The notes under the pieces were generated by a model. It made no database searches. It saw only the letters and a program-made list of their open reading frames with translations, and was not told the origin of the DNA. A program made the position numbers and the translations under genes. From Oscillospiraceae bacterium (GTDB lineage Bacteria; Bacillota; Clostridia; Oscillospirales; Oscillospiraceae), in the NCBI GenBank assembly GCA_902787755.1, contig CADAHL010000007.1, positions 1 to 64,000 on the forward strand: a stretch of 64,000 bases of DNA. Reading direction: 5' to 3'. Shown piece after piece: positions 1 to 7,765 of this stretch; position 1 is the first letter of the stretch; each line of letters opens with the position of its first letter.

Positions 1-24
1 ATTCACAACCAAATTATATGCCGA

Positions 25-62
25 CAGCCGCCCCTCTTTCAAGGGACGGCTGCCGTTATTTT
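25..62 (+). terminator. Intrinsic terminator of a gene upstream of the window
   Basis: An 11-bp stem (25-35 with 42-52, one mismatch) with a 6-nt loop is followed by a T-rich run on the plus strand. It probably ends a plus-strand gene lying left of the window. A second small GGGGCTG/CAGCCCC hairpin at 74-97 has no T-tract and no role I can assign. Confidence 0.6.
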
Positions 63-106
63 ACTCTTTTTTCGGGGCTGCCTTTTGAGACAGCCCCTTG
101 GGCAAC

Positions 107-143
107 AAAAAAGGGCCGTTTTCACGAAATGGAAAACGGCCCT
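107..143 (-). terminator. Intrinsic terminator, minus strand
   Basis: A perfect 12-bp inverted repeat (112-123 with 132-143) is followed, read on the minus strand, by six T. It lies about 110 bp beyond the tRNA-Ala gene and could be a back-up terminator for it. Confidence 0.65.
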
Positions 144-212
144 GGTAGGAGAGAGACTTAAATGGCGGTGGATCGTGCCAACTTCATCCCGATATGTAGT
201 TTTAGAAAAGGG

Positions 213-244
213 AAAGGCTTGTTTTCTTACGAAAACAAGCCTTT
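213..244 (-). terminator. Terminator of tRNA-Ala
   Basis: A perfect 14-bp stem (213-226 with 231-244) with a 4-nt loop lies 13 bp past the CCA end of the tRNA. It is T-rich at both ends and so can act in either direction. Confidence 0.75.
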
Positions 245-256
245 TATCGTACCCTT

Positions 257-332
<76 letters not shown>

Positions 333-345
333 ATGCGCAAGACGT

Positions 346-374
346 ATAATAGCAGAGCCAACACGAAAAGTCAA
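346..374 (-). promoter_or_regulatory. Promoter of tRNA-Ala
   Basis: On the minus strand, -35 TTGACT and -10 TATTAT are separated by exactly 17 bp, directly upstream of the tRNA. The DNA between here and 508 holds no gene that I can see. Confidence 0.85.
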
Positions 375-508
375 GAAGAATTTTTCAAAAATCGAGAATT
401 TTTCTTTCGGGCCCTTTTCGGTACTCTCTATCCGCGCTCCAGGCGTCGGATCGGTCGGGACTTCCCTCCCCTGTTCCGGCGCCTGGGATCCATCCGTCTC
501 GCTGCCTC

Positions 509-1450
509 TCAGTCCTCGCCGTAGCTTCTCAGGCCGGCCTCCACCAGATCCCAGAAGCCCCCGGCGTCGATGTCCACCGCCACCCGGGCGGTCTCCGGCA
601 GGCCCAGGTAGCCAAAGTAGTCGCAGTTTGTCCGTCCGTAAGAGGGGCCGTGGCTCAGATCGATGCTCACGTTCATGCCCTTGAGCTGCACCAGCTCCGG
701 CCGAAGGAGCCAGGCGATGGTCACCGGATCGTGGAGCGGGCCGCCCTCCCAGCCGAAAACCTCCTTCTGGGTCCGGCAGAAATGGCCCATCAGATCCACG
801 AACAGCCGGGAGGCCCGGTTGTTCACCTTCGCCATCCGCGCCACCACATCCGGGGTGCAGAGGACTTTCCTCGTCACGTCCAGGCCCATCATGACCACCG
901 GCCGGCCGCAGCTGAAGCAGATATGGGCCGCCTCGGGATCGGCGATGATGTTGAACTCCGCCGCCGGAGTCACGTTGCCGTTGGTGTAGCTGCCGCCCAT
1001 GAGCACGATCTGCCGGATCTTCTCCGCGATCCTGGGCTCCAGGCGCAGGGCCAGGCCCAGGTTGGTCATAGGCCCGGTGGTGACCACGGTGACATCCCCC
1101 GCGGAGGCCATCAGAGTTTTGATCAGAAACTGTGCGGCGTGACCCTTCTCCGGGAACTTGGTCCGGGGCGGGAACACCGGACCGTCCAGGCCGGTGGAGC
1201 CGTGGATATCGGCGGCGATCATCTTGTCCCGGACCAGGGGCCGGTCACAGCCGGCGTAGACGGGGATCTCCCCTTTTCCCAGCCAGGAGAGCACATTGCA
1301 GGCATTCCGGCTGGTATTATCCAGGGTCTGGTTGCCGGCGGTGACGGTTACCCCCAGCAGCTCCAGGGCCGGGGCATTGGCCGCCAGCAGGATGGCCACC
1401 GCGTCGTCGTGGCCGGGATCGCAGTCCAGGATCAGCTTTGTCTTTTCCAT
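509..1450 (-). CDS. Nucleoside hydrolase (IUNH family)
   Basis: Cytoplasmic nucleosidase that cleaves the N-glycosidic bond of ribonucleosides to free base and ribose for salvage. The 313-aa length is usual for the family. The N-terminus carries the Ca2+/ribose-binding signature DCDPGHDD (about residues 9-16). Also present are the conserved block GGSYTNGNVTPAAEFN and, near the C-terminus, the HDP motif expected to contribute the active-site His/Asp. The substrate (pyrimidine or purine) cannot be read from sequence alone. The gene starts 10 bp after the stop of an AraC-family regulator on the same strand, so the two are probably co-transcribed and the regulator may sense a nucleoside or sugar. 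No terminator is obvious at its 3' end. Confidence 0.93.
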   Translation of the reverse strand: MEKTKLILDCDPGHDDAVAILLAANAPALELLGVTVTAGNQTLDNTSRNACNVLSWLGKGEIPVYAGCDRPLVRDKMIAADIHGSTGLDGPVFPPRTKFPEKGHAAQFLIKTLMASAGDVTVVTTGPMTNLGLALRLEPRIAEKIRQIVLMGGSYTNGNVTPAAEFNIIADPEAAHICFSCGRPVVMMGLDVTRKVLCTPDVVARMAKVNNRASRLFVDLMGHFCRTQKEVFGWEGGPLHDPVTIAWLLRPELVQLKGMNVSIDLSHGPSYGRTNCDYFGYLGLPETARVAVDIDAGGFWDLVEAGLRSYGED

Positions 1451-1460
1451 GCTCTTCTCC

Positions 1461-2294
1461 TTATGATTCTTTCAGTTTCCCGGGACTGATGCCGAAGCAC
1501 TCCTTGAAGGCCCGGTGGAAGGCGGAATAATCTCCGAAGCCCGCGTCGGCGGCCGCCTTGTTCACCGGCGTCCCCTCCCGAATAAGCCTTGCGGCGTACA
1601 GCAGCCGTTTCTGTCGCACATAGGCGTGAACCGTGGAGCCGGTCTGGGCCTTGAACAGGCGCATGAAGTGGTAGCGGCTCAGATACAGCTGCTCCGCCAG
1701 GCTGTCCACCGTCAGGTCCTCGGTCAGATGCTCGTTGATATACGACAGGCTCTGCCGGATCTTGGGGTCCATCCGCTCGGTCTCCCGAGGGGCCGCGCCG
1801 CTGATGCGCCCCACCTGGATGAGCAGCTGCATCACCAGGGTGTCCCGCATGGCCTGAGCGCCAAAGTCCTCCGACTCCCCGGCCTGCTCAAACGCCCGGA
1901 TGATATTCTCCAGGCCCTGACGCTGCTCCTCGCTGGGCGCCAGCAGATGCTGCCCGGAGTGATCGGCGGTCTCGAAGCACTCCATCAGCCGTCCCTCGGG
2001 CAGACAGCGCTCGAAGAAGCTCCGGTCCAGATACAGGATCACCCGCTCGTAGGGCTCGGAGCGGTCGATGAGCGCTTTGTGGATGGCGTGGTGCTTGACC
2101 AGGAGCACATCCCAGGGCTGCAGATCGTAGGCCCGGTCCTCGATGAGATAGCGCACCCGGCCCGACAGCAGCAGCACCAGCTTGTCAAATTCATGGAAGT
2201 GGAAGTCCCGCTCCTGCCCGGCGGTGTCCCGCAGATGGAACCAGCGGTAATTCTCCCGCAGATAGCCCTCCCGGGTGACTTTTGCCTTATCCAC
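1461..2294 (-). CDS. AraC-family transcriptional regulator with cupin sensor
   Basis: One-component regulator of 277 aa. The N-terminal half is a cupin-type ligand pocket (HFHEFDKLVLLLSG and following). The C-terminal hundred residues are a double helix-turn-helix of the AraC type, with LAEQLYLSRYHFMRLFK and the second-helix block AGFGDYSAFHRAFKECFG. I chose the GTG at 2294 because a strong GGGGAGGGG Shine-Dalgarno precedes it. An upstream ATG at 2357 falls inside the -35 box of the only good promoter and so could not be in that mRNA. It is followed after 10 bp by the nucleoside hydrolase, its likely target or partner. Ligand unknown. Confidence 0.88.
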   Translation of the reverse strand: MDKAKVTREGYLRENYRWFHLRDTAGQERDFHFHEFDKLVLLLSGRVRYLIEDRAYDLQPWDVLLVKHHAIHKALIDRSEPYERVILYLDRSFFERCLPEGRLMECFETADHSGQHLLAPSEEQRQGLENIIRAFEQAGESEDFGAQAMRDTLVMQLLIQVGRISGAAPRETERMDPKIRQSLSYINEHLTEDLTVDSLAEQLYLSRYHFMRLFKAQTGSTVHAYVRQKRLLYAARLIREGTPVNKAAADAGFGDYSAFHRAFKECFGISPGKLKES

Positions 2295-2328
2295 GCGCTC
2301 CCCTCCCCGATTCCTTGAATTGTTTCCC

Positions 2329-2357
2329 ATTGTACCGCACTTTTTGCAAGTTTTCAA
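2329..2357 (-). promoter_or_regulatory. Promoter of the AraC regulator-nucleoside hydrolase operon
   Basis: -35 TTGAAA and -10 TACAAT with a 17-bp spacer on the minus strand. It is divergent from, and only 13 bp away from, the symporter promoter, so one regulator could affect both. Confidence 0.7.
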
Positions 2358-2370
2358 GCACAGGGGGCAA

Positions 2371-2399
2371 TTGTATTTGCAAAGATTGAGCCATATAAT
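2371..2399 (+). promoter_or_regulatory. Promoter of the symporter-dapF operon
   Basis: -35 TTGTAT and a perfect -10 TATAAT with a 17-bp spacer, about 30 bp before the symporter start codon. Confidence 0.78.
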
Positions 2400-2431
2400 A
2401 GGGCAGTAATTTGAGAAGGGAGTGTTTCGCT

Positions 2432-3682
2432 ATGTCGAATTCCGGCAAAGGCAGCTTTCTGAAAAACAACTGGTTCTTCTTTACCATGATCATTGGTATC
2501 GTTCTGGGCATCGTTGTGGGCTTTGCCTGGCCCGGCGCCACCGCGCTGGAGCCTCTGGGCACCCTGTTTATCAACATGATGTTCTGCGTGGTGGTCCCGA
2601 TGGTGTTCTTCTCCATCTCCTCCGCCATCGCCAATATGAAGAACGTCAAGCGCGCCGGCAAGCTGATGGGCACCACGGTCCTGACCTTCATGTGCACCAC
2701 CATCATCGCCTCCGTGATCATGTACGTTCTGGTCCGCTTCATCCCCATCTACACCGGCGAGCCCGCCTTTGAGCCGGGCGCTTCCGAGCCCATGACCGCC
2801 GGCGACATGATCGTCGGCTTCTTCACCAAGGCCGACTTCCCCGAGCTGTGGAGCCGCCGCTCCATCCTGCAGCTCATTATCGCCGGCATCTTCTTCGGCT
2901 TCGGCGTGCAGATGTGCGGCGGGCCCAAGACCAAGGTGGCCGGCCTTCTGGAGGAGATCACCAACGTCCTCATGAAGGTCATCAAGCTCATCAGCTACTA
3001 CGCCCCCATCGGCTTCTTCGGCTTCTTCGCCTCCCTGGTGGCCGTCCACGGCGCCGACTTCGTGTCCAGCTACGCCAAGGCCATCATCCTCTACTACGTG
3101 GTCGCCTTCGCTTACATGTTCCTCATTTTCCCGCTCTACGCCCGCTTCGGCGGCGGCAAGGGCGCCGTCAAGGTCATGTTCCAGCACCTGTTCCGCCCCG
3201 CGGCTGTGGCCTTCGGCACCTGCTCCTCTGTGGCTACCATTCCCACCAACATGGAAGTGTCTGAGGACACCGGCATCTCCAAGGACGTGACCGACATCGT
3301 GCTGCCCATGGGCGCCACCATGAACATGGACGGCTCCGGCATGAGCGCCATCATCAAGGTGGCCTTCCTGTTCGGCATGTTCGGCAAGGACTTCGCCACC
3401 ACCGACGCGCTGCTGGCCATCATCGTGGCCACCATCTCCTCCGTTGCCATGTCCGGCATCCCCGGCGGCGGCGGTACCGGCGAGCTGGTGCTCTGCTCCC
3501 TGTTCTTCCCCGAGCAGCTGGCTGTGGCCTTCCCCATCGCCCAGGCCATCGGCGACTTGGTGGATCCCCCTGCCACCATGGTCAACGCCGCCGGCGACTA
3601 CGTGGCCTCCTTCATCGTCTCCCGCTTCAATGACGGCAAGGATTGGCTGCAGAAGGCCATGAAGAAGAAAGCACAGGAATAA
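2432..3682 (+). CDS. Dicarboxylate/amino acid:cation symporter (DAACS, GltP/DctA-like)
   Basis: Secondary transporter of 416 aa importing an acidic amino acid, dicarboxylate or small neutral amino acid with Na+ or H+. There are multiple hydrophobic segments. The family core is clear: the serine-rich re-entrant loop (CSSVATIPTN), the MGATMNMDGSG motif that binds cation and substrate in the glutamate-transporter fold, and the second re-entrant loop GIPGGGGTGELVL. The start at 2432 has an AAGGGAG ribosome site 9 nt upstream; earlier TTG codons do not. Its TAA stop overlaps the ATG of dapF by one base (TAATG), so the two are translationally coupled. The substrate cannot be fixed from this sequence. 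Confidence 0.92.
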   Translation: MSNSGKGSFLKNNWFFFTMIIGIVLGIVVGFAWPGATALEPLGTLFINMMFCVVVPMVFFSISSAIANMKNVKRAGKLMGTTVLTFMCTTIIASVIMYVLVRFIPIYTGEPAFEPGASEPMTAGDMIVGFFTKADFPELWSRRSILQLIIAGIFFGFGVQMCGGPKTKVAGLLEEITNVLMKVIKLISYYAPIGFFGFFASLVAVHGADFVSSYAKAIILYYVVAFAYMFLIFPLYARFGGGKGAVKVMFQHLFRPAAVAFGTCSSVATIPTNMEVSEDTGISKDVTDIVLPMGATMNMDGSGMSAIIKVAFLFGMFGKDFATTDALLAIIVATISSVAMSGIPGGGGTGELVLCSLFFPEQLAVAFPIAQAIGDLVDPPATMVNAAGDYVASFIVSRFNDGKDWLQKAMKKKAQE

Positions 3683-4506
3683 TGCGATACACAAAAATGC
3701 ACGGCGCGGGCAATTCCTTCGTCCTGACGGAGGATCCCACGGGCAAGCTCACGGGCGAGGACCTTCAGGCCCTCGCCCTGCGCTTATGCTCCCCGGTGAC
3801 CGGCCCCGGCGCCGACGGACTGATTGTCCTGGTTCCCGGCGGGGATGGCGTGGACTTCACCATGCGCTTTTACAACTCCGACGGCAGCCTGGGAGAAATG
3901 TGCGGCAACGGCGCCCGCTGCGCCGCCCGCTATGCCTATGAGCACGGTCTGGCGAAGGATCCGGAGCACATCCGCTTTCTCACCACTGCGGGACCCGTCT
4001 CCGCCCGGCGGATCAGCCGGGAGCAGTACCAGGTCCGGCTCAACGATCCCTCGGTCATCGACCTGGAGCGCCGGGCCGGGGACAGGCTCTGCGGCTACGT
4101 GGAGCTGGGAGACCCGGGCCTGCCCCAGGCGGTGGTGGAGATCCCTCTCCCCGCCTTCGAGGATCCGGACGCCCTGCGGGAAAAGGGCCGGGCCCTGCGC
4201 TGGGATCCCGCCTTCCCCAAGGGCACGAACGTGACCTTTGTCTCCCCCATCGGGCCCGGCCGGGTCCGGGCCGTTACCTTCGAGCGGGGCGTGGAGGATT
4301 TCACCCTGGCCTGCGGCACCGGCTGCGGCGCGGCGGCCCTGGTACTGATTCTCTCCAGGCGCTTCTCCGGCGACCGGCTGGAGATCTCCATGCCCGGCGG
4401 CGAGCTCTCCGTGGACCTGAACCGGCAGGGCGGCCAGGTCCGGGATATCCTTCTCACCGGCCCCACGGCGGTGGTGGGATGCGGGACGCTTGATGCGGAA
4501 AACTGA
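3682..4506 (+). CDS. dapF: Diaminopimelate epimerase
   Basis: PLP-independent racemase converting LL- to meso-diaminopimelate for lysine and peptidoglycan synthesis in the cytoplasm. The 274 aa match the usual length. Both catalytic cysteines sit in their standard motifs: MCGNGARCAARYA (about residues 74-86) and ACGTGCGAAAL near the C-terminus. The N-terminal MHGAGNSFVL block is also typical. The start is the ATG overlapping the symporter stop. Co-transcription of a transporter and DapF is unusual enough to suggest the transporter may handle an amino acid linked to DAP or lysine metabolism, but this is only inference. Presence of DapF implies meso-DAP peptidoglycan. Confidence 0.97.
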   Translation: MRYTKMHGAGNSFVLTEDPTGKLTGEDLQALALRLCSPVTGPGADGLIVLVPGGDGVDFTMRFYNSDGSLGEMCGNGARCAARYAYEHGLAKDPEHIRFLTTAGPVSARRISREQYQVRLNDPSVIDLERRAGDRLCGYVELGDPGLPQAVVEIPLPAFEDPDALREKGRALRWDPAFPKGTNVTFVSPIGPGRVRAVTFERGVEDFTLACGTGCGAAALVLILSRRFSGDRLEISMPGGELSVDLNRQGGQVRDILLTGPTAVVGCGTLDAEN

Positions 4507-4522
4507 ATCTCAAAAGACGCGA

Positions 4523-4572
4523 AAAATCTCCGGCAAACGCGGTCACAGAAGGCCGTTTTCGCCGGAGATTTT
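4523..4572. terminator. Bidirectional terminator between dapF and the XRE regulator
   Basis: A 12-bp perfect stem (4523-4534 with 4561-4572) with A/T-rich flanks on both sides, placed between convergent genes. Confidence 0.7.
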
Positions 4573-4617
4573 GTTTTATTGAAATCCTATGGGAAGCAGG
4601 GGGATCCGCGCTCCCGC

Positions 4618-5628
4618 TCATTTCTTTTTGGTTTTCCGGGTCCTGCATAGGCCCGCGATCAGGAAGGCCGCCCCCGCGACCAGGCAGGTCAGCAAAACGA
4701 GAAACTGTACGTTGGCGTTTGTATGCTGCTGCCAATTTTGGAAATCGAAGGCATAGAAGGCTTCGTTTCCACTCGGGCCAAACAGGCGCGTTTGGACGTC
4801 GGGGGTGAAGGCGTAGATCCCGGCGCTGAGCAGGGTGCAGAGGCCCGCCTTCAGGAAGGGATCGAAGCGGAGCAGGCAGAGGGCTGCGCACAGGAGGACG
4901 GGAAGGAACCCGAAGCAGCTCAGCCCGATGGCCGGGACGAGCCGGAAGGGCTGCCATACGTGGATGCTCAGCAGCAGCGCGATCGTCAGAAGAAGGGCCA
5001 GGGCGAAGGACAGGAGAAAGCGATACGGCTTTGCCTTTGTTTTCCCCAGCAGCATGGGACCAAACAGCAGGCTGTATCCGATCAGGATCCCGATGCAGGC
5101 CGTCGGGACCCAATACAGCGTCTTCGTATAGGCTCCACAGGTGAACAGGAGCAGGCAGATCGTCAGATAGCTCGTACCGGCAAAGACCAGCAGGCGGTCG
5201 GCCTTGAAGAACGAGGTATAGGTCGGGATGAAGGAATAGGCGCAGAGCAGCGCTGCCAGCACCACAAAGAACCAGGAGAGCGTGTGGTTCACGGCCAGGT
5301 TGCAGATCAGGCAAACCACAAGCGCGAGGGCGTAGGCGATCGTCGGGGCCCAGAACCAGGCGCCCCGGATCGTGCGGTATTTCCGGGCCTCCTGCTTCAT
5401 CCTCCGGCCTTCCGTATCGGTGGAGGCGGTGATAAATTCGTGCTCGCTGATCTCAAGCACTCTGCAGATCTCCGAAATCAGCGTGATGTCAGGGTAGGTC
5501 ACGCCCCGCTCCCACTTGCTCACCGCCCCTTCCGTCACGTACAGCAGCTCGGCCAGGTCCTTCTGGGAATAGTTCTTCTCGATCCGTTTGGCTTTGATGT
5601 AGGAGCCGAAGGTTTTTTTATCCGTCAT
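4618..5628 (-). CDS. XRE-family DNA-binding protein with membrane domain
   Basis: A 336-aa membrane-tethered regulator. Residues ~1-65 form a Cro/C1-type helix-turn-helix (GSYIKAKRIEKNYSQKDLAE, then TEGAVSKWERGVTYPDI). After a basic linker, roughly eight hydrophobic helices fill the rest, and the chain ends in a Lys/Arg-rich tail. The ATG at 5628 is preceded by GGGAGG at 8 nt; a GTG three codons earlier overlaps that site. Such HTH-membrane proteins are common in Clostridia, but the signal sensed is unknown. The promoter contains a palindrome (see 5649-5677) that fits self-regulation. It is monocistronic and convergent with dapF. Confidence 0.85.
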   Translation of the reverse strand: MTDKKTFGSYIKAKRIEKNYSQKDLAELLYVTEGAVSKWERGVTYPDITLISEICRVLEISEHEFITASTDTEGRRMKQEARKYRTIRGAWFWAPTIAYALALVVCLICNLAVNHTLSWFFVVLAALLCAYSFIPTYTSFFKADRLLVFAGTSYLTICLLLFTCGAYTKTLYWVPTACIGILIGYSLLFGPMLLGKTKAKPYRFLLSFALALLLTIALLLSIHVWQPFRLVPAIGLSCFGFLPVLLCAALCLLRFDPFLKAGLCTLLSAGIYAFTPDVQTRLFGPSGNEAFYAFDFQNWQQHTNANVQFLVLLTCLVAGAAFLIAGLCRTRKTKKK

Positions 5629-5648
5629 GTGCCCCACCTCCCAGCTAC

Positions 5649-5677
5649 GGTATACAGGAATTCCTATTCCCTGTCAA
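5649..5677 (-). promoter_or_regulatory. Promoter with palindromic operator, XRE regulator
   Basis: -35 TTGACA (consensus), 17-bp spacer, -10 TATACC on the minus strand. The spacer holds the 10-bp palindrome AGGAATTCCT (5656-5665), placed where a repressor would block RNA polymerase. Confidence 0.72.
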
Positions 5678-5751
5678 TGGCTTGTTAAGCCACCCCCCTG
5701 TTTTCCGCCAAAACAGCCGCAATGAGGCTCTTGCCCGATGCCTCCGTCAAG

Positions 5752-5782
5752 AAAAACCAGCCGAGAAGCTCGGCTGGTTTTT
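5752..5782. terminator. Bidirectional terminator
   Basis: A 14-bp perfect stem (5752-5765 with 5769-5782) with a 3-nt loop, AAAAA at one end and TTTTT at the other. It ends the 5811-6365 gene. Confidence 0.9.
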
Positions 5783-5810
5783 GATTCCGGTATGTGTCCC
5801 GACAGGGGAT

Positions 5811-6365
5811 TCAGGTCTCGTCCTCCGGCTCGTCCTCGTCGCCCAGATCGAACTGCAGCAGCTCGCCGCAGCTGGGGCACTGGATGGATCCGGTCTCCAG
5901 GGTCTCCTCGTCGAAGCTGATCTTCTCCCCACAGCTGGGGCAGGTCACGTCATAGACCACGCCGTCGTAGTCCTCGTCCTCGTCGGAGTCTTCATCAGGC
6001 TCCTCCTCATCGGACGCGTCCCCGGGGCTCTCCTCGTCCTCATCGTCCACAGATCTCCAGTGGGGGAAGCGGTAGAGCTTGCCCTCCTCCAGCTCGTCGT
6101 CCTCGTCATCGTCGCCCCAGGAGTCGTCAAAGGGAGACATGTCCAGATCGTCGGCCATCTCCTCCAGGAGAGCCACGTCCTGGCAGACGTCATCCAGCGT
6201 CTCGCTCATATCCACGCTGGCGGCCTTCAGATCCTCGATCTCATGGACCACATCGCTCAGCAGTTCGGTCAGTACGCCCCAGAGCTTGGCCTCCCGGGAA
6301 TCCTCCTGAAAGTCCATCCCATCGCACAGTCCTCTCAGATACGCCGCTTTCTCCATGATCGTCAT
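5811..6365 (-). CDS. CD1247-like protein with acidic linker and C-terminal zinc ribbon
   Basis: A 184-aa protein of the type found throughout Clostridia and annotated by an N-terminal domain named after C. difficile CD1247. The N-terminal ~75 residues are helical (KAAYLRGLCDGM and ELLSDVVHEIEDLKAA). A long Asp/Glu-rich stretch follows, then two CPSCGE knuckles (CPSCGEKISFDE and CPSCGELLQFDLGD) that should bind one zinc. The function is not known. The acidic linker and zinc ribbon would suit a nucleic-acid- or polymerase-associated role, which is inference. AAGGAGGG lies 8 nt before the ATG. Single gene with its own terminator. Confidence 0.8.
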   Translation of the reverse strand: MTIMEKAAYLRGLCDGMDFQEDSREAKLWGVLTELLSDVVHEIEDLKAASVDMSETLDDVCQDVALLEEMADDLDMSPFDDSWGDDDEDDELEEGKLYRFPHWRSVDDEDEESPGDASDEEEPDEDSDEDEDYDGVVYDVTCPSCGEKISFDEETLETGSIQCPSCGELLQFDLGDEDEPEDET

Positions 6366-6409
6366 AACAAAGCCCTCCTTTTTCGGTATCCTTGGGTTCC
6401 GTCAATATG

Positions 6410-6448
6410 AAAACAGGGGGAGATCCGCAGACTTCCCCCTTGTTTTCT
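6410..6448 (-). terminator. Terminator of efp
   Basis: A near-perfect hairpin of about 14 bp with GGGGGAG/CTTCCCCC at its centre and GAAAAC arms that give a T-run on the minus strand, 15 bp after the efp stop. Confidence 0.8.
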
Positions 6449-6463
6449 CTACTTGATCGCCGC

Positions 6464-7021
6464 TCAGGCTCTGGACAGATACTCGCCGGTGCGGGTATCC
6501 ACGCGGATCCGCTCGCCCCGCTCGATGAACAGGGGAACCTTGATCTCGGCGCCGGTCTCCAGAGTGGCGGGCTTGGTGGCGTTGGTGGCGGTGTTGCCGG
6601 CAAAGCCCGGATCGGTATCGGTGACCTCAAGCTCCACAAAGAAGGGAGGCTCCACGTTGAAGACCTTGCCCTTGTAGGAGTAGATGGTGCACTCCATGTT
6701 TTCCTTGACGAACTTGAAGTTGTCGCCCAGAACGTGGCCGTCCACCGGCTCCTGCTCGTAGGTCTCGGGGTTCATGAAGTAGTAAAGATCGCCGTCGTTG
6801 TACAGGTACTCCATGGTCACTCTGTCCACGGTGGCATTCTCAAACTTGGCGGTGGGGTTGAAGGAAGTCTCGGTCACGGCACCGGTGATGACGTTCTTCA
6901 TCTTGGTGCGCACGAAAGCGGCGCCCTTGCCGGGCTTCACGTGCTGAAACTCCACGACCTGCATGACCTGGCCGTCCATCTCAAAAGTCACGCCGTTTCT
7001 GAATTCGCCTGCAGTAATCAT
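6464..7021 (-). CDS. efp: Elongation factor P
   Basis: Translation factor that binds between the P and E sites and relieves stalling at proline runs. The 185 aa cover the three usual beta-barrel domains. It starts [11 protein letters not shown], carries the domain-I loop [14 protein letters not shown] whose tip residue (Lys, or Arg in some lineages) is modified, and ends with the C-terminal signature [11 protein letters not shown]. In this window several proteins contain PEPTPEPTP-type runs, the kind of substrate that needs EF-P. It has its own promoter and terminator. Confidence 0.98.
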   Translation of the reverse strand: MITAGEFRNGVTFEMDGQVMQVVEFQHVKPGKGAAFVRTKMKNVITGAVTETSFNPTAKFENATVDRVTMEYLYNDGDLYYFMNPETYEQEPVDGHVLGDNFKFVKENMECTIYSYKGKVFNVEPPFFVELEVTDTDPGFAGNTATNATKPATLETGAEIKVPLFIERGERIRVDTRTGEYLSRA

Positions 7022-7074
7022 TTATGGGTCCTCCCGTAATCAGTTTCTGTTGATTGTACAGCATTAGCTGTATC

Positions 7075-7103
7075 ATTCTACAGTATGTAGCGCCATTTTG
7101 CAA
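7075..7103 (-). promoter_or_regulatory. Promoter of efp
   Basis: -35 TTGCAA, 17-bp spacer, -10 TAGAAT on the minus strand, about 53 bp before the start codon. Confidence 0.65.
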
Positions 7104-7146
7104 GAGTTTTCTTTCAAATCCCCGGAAAAGGGGTGAAAAAGGGCCA

Positions 7147-7752
7147 TCAGTCCAGGCCGATCGTCTCCGTCACCGGGCTGAGCTCCTCCCCGGCCAGGTA
7201 GGACACGATCACGCTCCCGCCGTCGTCAGAAAAGCGGGCGTCGGTAAAGGGCTCCGCCACCGGGGCCAGAGGCCGGGAAAACCCGGTCAGCTCCAGGAAG
7301 GGCTCCTCGGTGAACACGCCCCGGACGATGAGCCGGTCCGCCTGGGCGCAGAGTACCAGACCCCCGCGCTCGTCGAACAGTCCGTAGAACAGCTCGGAGA
7401 TCTGTCCGCTCTCCGGGGCAAAATAGTACGCCCAGCCGGAAGCGCCGCCGGCCTCGCCCTGCAGGCTCACTTCCCACAGTCCGTCCCCGGTCTGCCGGAC
7501 CTCCGGGCATTGTTCATAGGGTCCGTCGTCCCGGAGCACATTTCCCTCCCGGTCCGTCAGACGCAGGGTGTAGACCGCGCCGTTCTGATAGATGGCATAG
7601 CCCTCCCCGCTTTCGGTCAGGATTCCGGGCAGATCGCTCCCGTTCCCGGGGCGAAACAGCAGAAACAGCACCACGATCACCGCGGCCAGGGCGGTGGTGC
7701 CCACCCGGATGACGGTCCGTTTCTTCTGCTCCTCGGTATTGCGTGGATCCAT
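7147..7752 (-). CDS. Membrane-anchored protein of unknown function
   Basis: 201 aa. A short charged N-terminus (MDPRNTEEQKKRT) is followed by one transmembrane helix (residues ~17-33) and an extracytoplasmic domain of about 165 residues rich in short beta-strand patterns. No motif I recognise. It starts 13 bp after the M24 peptidase stop, and is the last gene of the operon response regulator-kinase-peptidase-this gene. That position suggests envelope regulation, but nothing in the protein proves it. The Asp-rich ends of the strands could bind cations; that is speculation. Confidence 0.7.
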   Translation of the reverse strand: MDPRNTEEQKKRTVIRVGTTALAAVIVVLFLLFRPGNGSDLPGILTESGEGYAIYQNGAVYTLRLTDREGNVLRDDGPYEQCPEVRQTGDGLWEVSLQGEAGGASGWAYYFAPESGQISELFYGLFDERGGLVLCAQADRLIVRGVFTEEPFLELTGFSRPLAPVAEPFTDARFSDDGGSVIVSYLAGEELSPVTETIGLD

Positions 7753-7765
7753 GGCGCTTCTCCTG

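Noticed and set aside
2294-2357. Longer N-terminus for the AraC regulator from an ATG at 2357
   Set aside because: That ATG overlaps the -35 box of the promoter and lacks a ribosome site; the GTG at 2294 has a strong one.
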